DNA of 18,311 bases from RZYP01 sp964386405 (lineage in GTDB: Bacteria > Bacillota > Negativicutes > Acidaminococcales > Acidaminococcaceae): NCBI GenBank assembly GCA_964386405.1, contig CAYLRW010000032.1, positions 1 through 18,311 on the forward strand, read 5' to 3'. Within the stretch, counting starts at the first letter, position 1; each line of letters starts with the position of its first letter. The position numbers and the translations under genes were made by a program. Below the pieces are notes generated by a model, which worked only from the letters and a program-made list of their open reading frames with translations, was not told where the DNA came from and ran no database searches. Positions 15,063 through 18,311 of the stretch are shown piece after piece.

Positions 15063-15494
15063 TTAATCTTCGTTTTTTATTTTCGCAAGCCGTCCAAGAG
15101 CTTCTGTAAAAATTGCACCGCGTTCTCTGGCATCCACCCTGCCTTCCAGCACTTCCATCATAAAAGAAAGTAAGATTGCTTCTCTGTAAGTAATGCCCTT
15201 GGACTTAGCGAACTGTCTTATCTTGCTCTCCTGACTCGCAGTAACCCTTTCCTGCTGCGCTCCGCCTTCACTGACTAACCGGACAATACGCACGAATCCT
15301 CCGCTGCCTCGCCTTGATTCCACGATATAACCCCGCTCAGGCGTAAATCTGGTACTTAAAACATAACTTATCTGCGATGGCGCACAGGATAATCTGTCAG
15401 CCAGCTCATTTCTCTGCACCAGTATTTGGTCTTCTTCATCAAGCAGCAGCTGCCGAATGATAAACTTCTCTATATCATCTGCAAGATTTTTCAA
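15063..15494 (-). CDS. ctsR: CtsR, repressor of class III heat-shock genes
   Basis: Dimeric winged-helix repressor that binds tandem heptads in front of clp and its own genes, released by heat and removed by proteolysis. The chosen start is the TTG at 15492-15494 (143 aa): AAGGTGGTG precedes it by about 6 nt, the N-terminus then aligns with Bacillus CtsR, and the promoter at 15544-15572 gives it a normal leader. An in-frame ATG at 15530 would add 12 residues but has no ribosome site and almost no leader. Seen with TTG numbering are the DNA-reading region LADRLSCAPSQISYVLSTRF (31-50), GYIVESRRGSGGFVRI (55-70, the heat-sensing wing) and a C-terminal helical dimer domain. The partner genes mcsA, mcsB and clpC do not follow; radA does. 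Confidence 0.92.
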   Translation of the reverse strand: MKNLADDIEKFIIRQLLLDEEDQILVQRNELADRLSCAPSQISYVLSTRFTPERGYIVESRRGSGGFVRIVRLVSEGGAQQERVTASQESKIRQFAKSKGITYREAILLSFMMEVLEGRVDARERGAIFTEALGRLAKIKNED

Positions 15495-15543
15495 GAATTC
15501 CACCACCTTCCATAGCAAATAGGAAATCATAATATCTGTTTCT

Positions 15544-15572
15544 ATTATATTTGACTATTTGACTTTTATCAA
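15544..15572 (-). promoter_or_regulatory. promoter of ctsR-radA
   Basis: Minus-strand -35 TTGATA (15567-15572), 17-nt spacer and perfect -10 TATAAT (15544-15549). The predicted start near 15536-15538 leaves about 42 nt to the TTG start codon of ctsR. The spacer is entirely filled by a pair of CtsR-type heptads. Confidence 0.85.
15550..15564. promoter_or_regulatory. CtsR operator-like tandem heptads, 1-nt spacing
   Basis: Two identical heptads, TTTGACT at 15550-15556 and 15558-15564 on the plus strand (AGTCAAA on the minus strand), are separated by a single A. The heptads match the published CtsR half-site (A/G)GTCAAA, whose usual spacing is 3 nt. The position between -35 and -10 suits autorepression. 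Confidence 0.6.
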
Positions 15573-15593
15573 GTTTTTACGTGCATTTGGCAA

Positions 15594-15634
15594 AGCAAAC
15601 AAAAGAACGCCGGCTTTTTAAGTCGGCGTTCTTT
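15594..15634 (-). terminator. intrinsic terminator of the flavodiiron gene
   Basis: Four nt after the flavodiiron stop a 13-bp GC-rich stem (15622-15634 with 15602-15614, one G:T pair) and a 7-nt loop are followed in the minus direction by CTTTTGTTTGC. It closes the ABC-transporter/flavodiiron unit before the ctsR promoter. Confidence 0.85.
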
Positions 15635-15638
15635 GTGT

Positions 15639-16820
15639 TTATTTATTTTCTTTAATTTTCATAGCGAATTCATACCCAAATTTTTCAGCTTCAACCATTT
15701 CACCATTTTGCGGTTTCCATTTACAGTTAAAACCGGGCTGTAAATCAAACCCAGCTTTATTGATAAACTCTTCCATATCCTTTTGGGCACCGCCACTCCA
15801 GCCGTAAGTGCCAAAAGCCGCTGCCAGTTTCTTACCAGGCTTCAGTCCTTTTAAGTATGTCAAAAGGCCTCCCATGGCAGGCATCATGCCATAGTTCAGG
15901 GTTGGCGACCCAAACAAAACGCCGCCAGCTTCCAAAAGTTCCGCAACAATATGGCTGTTATCGGAAGAATTGAGTCTGAATAATTTTACAGGAATACCCG
16001 CACTTGCTGCACCAGTTAACACAGAGCGAGCAACACTTTCTGTGCCCCCCCACATAGTTTCATAAGCAATAATCAGCGTATCATTCTTCGCTCCCGCTCC
16101 CCAGCAGCTATATTTCTCAATAATTTTATCTATATGAGAACGCCAAACAGCTCCGTGGCTCGGAGCTATCATTTGCAAAGGAAGCCCCTCAATTTTTTGC
16201 AAAGCTTTTTCCACCAGTTTGGCGTAAGGAGACAATATGTTGGCAAAATACTTTTGAGCTTCAAAAAATAAGATAGCCTCATCAATTTCATCATCAAAAC
16301 GTTTGCTGGTGCAATAATGTTGGCCAAAAGCATCATTAGAAAACAGTATCTGATCTTGTTTCAGATAAGTTGCCATAGAATCCGGCCAGTGCAGCATGGG
16401 CAGCGGCAGGAACTGCAGCTCACGTTTACCCAAAGAAAGAACATCCCCTTCTTTTACAATAGCGAAATTAAAAATATCGCCATAATGCTGAATAGCCTCA
16501 TTCTTCCCTTGCTGGGTAATATAAAAAACAGCATTTGGCGCTAATTCGGCTAATTTGGGCAAAGCTCCTGAATGATCAGGTTCAACGTGGTTAACTACCA
16601 CGTAATCAATTTTCGCCGGGTCTACTACCCTGCTTATTTTTTGAATATACTCATCGGTAAAAGGTGCTTTTACTGAATCAATCAGACAGATTTTTTCGTC
16701 AATAATAAGATAAGAATTGTATGTCACTCCGCGTGGCGTAACATATCCGTGAAAATCTCTTGTCGTCCAATCAATAATACCTACATCAAAAATATTTTCT
16801 GCTATAGCGAATGGTTGCAT
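15639..16820 (-). CDS. fprA: flavodiiron protein (FprA-type oxygen/NO reductase)
   Basis: Cytoplasmic enzyme of anaerobes that reduces O2 to water or NO to N2O with electrons from rubredoxin or F420-type donors. The 393 aa have the two-domain layout: a metallo-beta-lactamase-like diiron domain (1-245) and a flavodoxin domain (248-393). All diiron ligands can be read: His78, Glu80, Asp82 and His83 in NHVEPDH, His144 in LHWPD, Asp163 in SNDAFG and His222 in SHGAVW. The FMN phosphate loop lies at YETMWGGTE (253-261). No rubredoxin domain is attached and none is encoded nearby. The ATG follows GGGGGA and sits 12 nt after the ABC-transporter stop, so both genes share a transcript. Whether it prefers O2 or NO cannot be told from these residues. 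Confidence 0.95.
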   Translation of the reverse strand: MQPFAIAENIFDVGIIDWTTRDFHGYVTPRGVTYNSYLIIDEKICLIDSVKAPFTDEYIQKISRVVDPAKIDYVVVNHVEPDHSGALPKLAELAPNAVFYITQQGKNEAIQHYGDIFNFAIVKEGDVLSLGKRELQFLPLPMLHWPDSMATYLKQDQILFSNDAFGQHYCTSKRFDDEIDEAILFFEAQKYFANILSPYAKLVEKALQKIEGLPLQMIAPSHGAVWRSHIDKIIEKYSCWGAGAKNDTLIIAYETMWGGTESVARSVLTGAASAGIPVKLFRLNSSDNSHIVAELLEAGGVLFGSPTLNYGMMPAMGGLLTYLKGLKPGKKLAAAFGTYGWSGGAQKDMEEFINKAGFDLQPGFNCKWKPQNGEMVEAEKFGYEFAMKIKENK

Positions 16821-16832
16821 GGTAATTCCCCC

Positions 16833-18311
16833 TTAATTTATACCGTTATCAATCTTCTGCAAAACAGCCGATGCCGTTGCCTTGTCAAGTTTTATGGCCA
16901 ACAAATGAAATTTATTCAAAGTACTGCGGTGACCAACACTTACGACCGTCGTCGCCGTCAGTCTTTCTGCCAATAAGTTGTACATGGCTTTTTCAGTATC
17001 TTCATCCAAAGCAGAAGTTGCCTCATCCAAGAATAACCATGTCGGTTCATAAACAATAGTTCTGACAAAGGCTAGCCGTTGTTGCTCCCCAATCGATAAG
17101 ACGTGTGACCAATCAGCTTCCATGTCAAGATTGCCTGCTAAGGAATCTATCTTGCATAGTTTCAACAAGGCGATCAGCTCTTCGTCAGTTTTTTGACGCG
17201 TTCCGGGATAAAGCAATGCTTCTCTCAAGGTTCCTAAAGGCAGATAAGGTCTTTGCGGAATAAACATGATTTTCTCCTGTTCCGGCAAAATAACCTCTCC
17301 CTTTGCATAAGGCCAAATACCTGCAATCGCCCTAAGCAAGGTGCTTTTGCCGCTGCCGCTCGCTCCTTTTACTAAAACATTCGTTCCCGGCTGCAATTCA
17401 AAATCAATGTTCTTCATCAGAATAGAACCATCAGGAAGTTCCAAGTCAAGATTTTTTATCGTCACTTTATTATCAATTGCTTGTAAGCGTTTGAGGTTAA
17501 GCTGCGGCTTTTCACCTTCAACTTCCGTCATATGCAGTCCAAAACCGATAAGTCGATCAACAACAGCACGCCATTGTGCCAAAGACGTATACATATCAAC
17601 AAAATAGGAAAGTGAATCCTGCACTCTGCCAAAGGCTGTGGCAATCTGCATTAAACCGCCTAAAGTGATTTCCCTGCGCAAGTATCTTGGAATACATACA
17701 ACAAACGGAAAAATAATCGCTATCTGCGAGTAACCGGAATTCAACCAGACAAGTTGTTTTTGCTTCTGCACAATTTTCCAGAAATTCTCCAAAAGCAATG
17801 CGAACCTTTTCTTAAAAACTGTTCCTTCCTGTTTTTCTCCTTCATAGAAAGCAACACTTTCCGCATTTTCACGCAACCGCATCATACTAAAACGAAAATC
17901 TGCTTCATAACGTTGCTGCACGAAGTTCAAGCCTACCAATTTTTGACCAACTTTATGGGTTATCCAAGTCCCCAGCACAGAATAAACAAGTGCTACCCAC
18001 ACTAGATAGCCAGGAAGATTAAATTGTTGACCACCAATGTTTAGTGGTAAAGAACCAGAAAGCTGCCACAAAATTATTACAAAAGAAACAAGCGTACAAA
18101 AAGCCTTTAAAATACCGATCGTAAATTGCAGGGTCATTTCTACAAACATTTTTACATCTTCACTAATACGTTGATCAGGATTATCTGTCGCAGTGCTGAA
18201 CATCTGCAGACGATAGTAGGTTTTGTTGTGCAGCCACTCATCCAGGTAGGCATTCGTCAGCCACCGCCGCCAGTTTAAAGCCAAAACCTGCTGCAGATAA
18301 AAAGCATAGAC
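16833..18311 (-). CDS. ABC transporter, SbmA/BacA (YddA)-type permease-ATPase fusion, 5' end cut by window edge
   Basis: The reading frame stays open to the window end, giving 492 residues without a start; the family is usually near 570-600 aa, so about 80-110 residues are missing. The visible N-terminal part is an ABC_membrane_2 (SbmA/BacA-like) membrane domain, with WRRWLTNAYLDEW near its start and hydrophobic spans around 60-83, 100-116 and 190-210. The ATPase domain (from about 275) has Walker A GASGSGKST (316-324), signature SIGEQQRLA (406-414), Walker B LFLDEA (426-431) and a His switch in SVGHRS. Relatives move peptides, vitamin B12 or very-long-chain fatty acids; the substrate here is unknown. 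A TTG at 18284 is not the real start, because family-conserved sequence continues upstream of it. The family fits diderm organisms. Confidence 0.88.
   Translation of the reverse strand, partial: VYAFYLQQVLALNWRRWLTNAYLDEWLHNKTYYRLQMFSTATDNPDQRISEDVKMFVEMTLQFTIGILKAFCTLVSFVIILWQLSGSLPLNIGGQQFNLPGYLVWVALVYSVLGTWITHKVGQKLVGLNFVQQRYEADFRFSMMRLRENAESVAFYEGEKQEGTVFKKRFALLLENFWKIVQKQKQLVWLNSGYSQIAIIFPFVVCIPRYLRREITLGGLMQIATAFGRVQDSLSYFVDMYTSLAQWRAVVDRLIGFGLHMTEVEGEKPQLNLKRLQAIDNKVTIKNLDLELPDGSILMKNIDFELQPGTNVLVKGASGSGKSTLLRAIAGIWPYAKGEVILPEQEKIMFIPQRPYLPLGTLREALLYPGTRQKTDEELIALLKLCKIDSLAGNLDMEADWSHVLSIGEQQRLAFVRTIVYEPTWLFLDEATSALDEDTEKAMYNLLAERLTATTVVSVGHRSTLNKFHLLAIKLDKATASAVLQKIDNGIN

Noticed and set aside
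15495..15530. ATG start extending CtsR by 12 residues
   Set aside because: No ribosome site and a leader of only a few nucleotides; the TTG at 15494 has AAGGTGGTG in place and fits the family N-terminus.

Overview
The window reads as a core-genome segment of a low-to-mid GC, anaerobic Firmicutes-type bacterium. The ctsR/radA/yacL/ispDF/gltX/cysS/mrnC/thyX/rlmB/rae1/sigH series is the classic Bacillota block known from the Bacillus subtilis ctsR-sigH region. A flavodiiron oxygen/NO reductase points to an anaerobe, and an SbmA/BacA-type ABC exporter fits a diderm lineage. My best guess is a Negativicutes member (Acidaminococcaceae or Selenomonadales-like), but this is inference from gene content and style, not a database match.

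Layout from left to right; nearly everything is on the minus strand, so transcription runs from high to low coordinates. Positions 2-444 hold five tRNA genes (transcription order Thr-TGT, Tyr-GTA, initiator fMet-CAT, Thr-GGT, elongator Met-CAT) behind one consensus promoter. Then come uppP (cell-wall lipid carrier recycling), a zinc-ribbon Nudix hydrolase, and a pair made of a small P-loop ATPase resembling BrxF of BREX-3 phage defence followed closely by pfkA. A near-perfect terminator separates this pair from the sigma factor gene sigH, and the promoter-like element just downstream of that terminator resembles a SigH promoter. From 4650 to 10000 lie rae1, rlmB, thyX, mrnC, cysS and gltX, tightly packed and partly overlapping. 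From 10076 to 13027 lie the fused ispDF, the PIN/TRAM membrane protein yacL, and carD with two tandem promoters.

The only plus-strand protein gene (13210-13605) encodes a small protein of unknown function with a degenerate MazG-like helix pair. It has its own perfect-consensus promoter, diverges from carD and converges on radA with a shared hairpin terminator. radA is preceded directly by ctsR, with no mcsA, mcsB or clpC between them and no disA after radA. The right end carries a flavodiiron protein and, cut by the window edge, an ABC transporter of the SbmA/BacA class, together in one transcription unit.

Most of the window is ordinary housekeeping. The best leads are the orphan BrxF-like ATPase coupled to phosphofructokinase, the SigH-like promoter in front of that pair, the compressed CtsR operator (heptads 1 nt apart instead of 3), and the loss of McsAB-ClpC and DisA from the conserved block. 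I found no CRISPR array, insertion sequence, prophage or att site.
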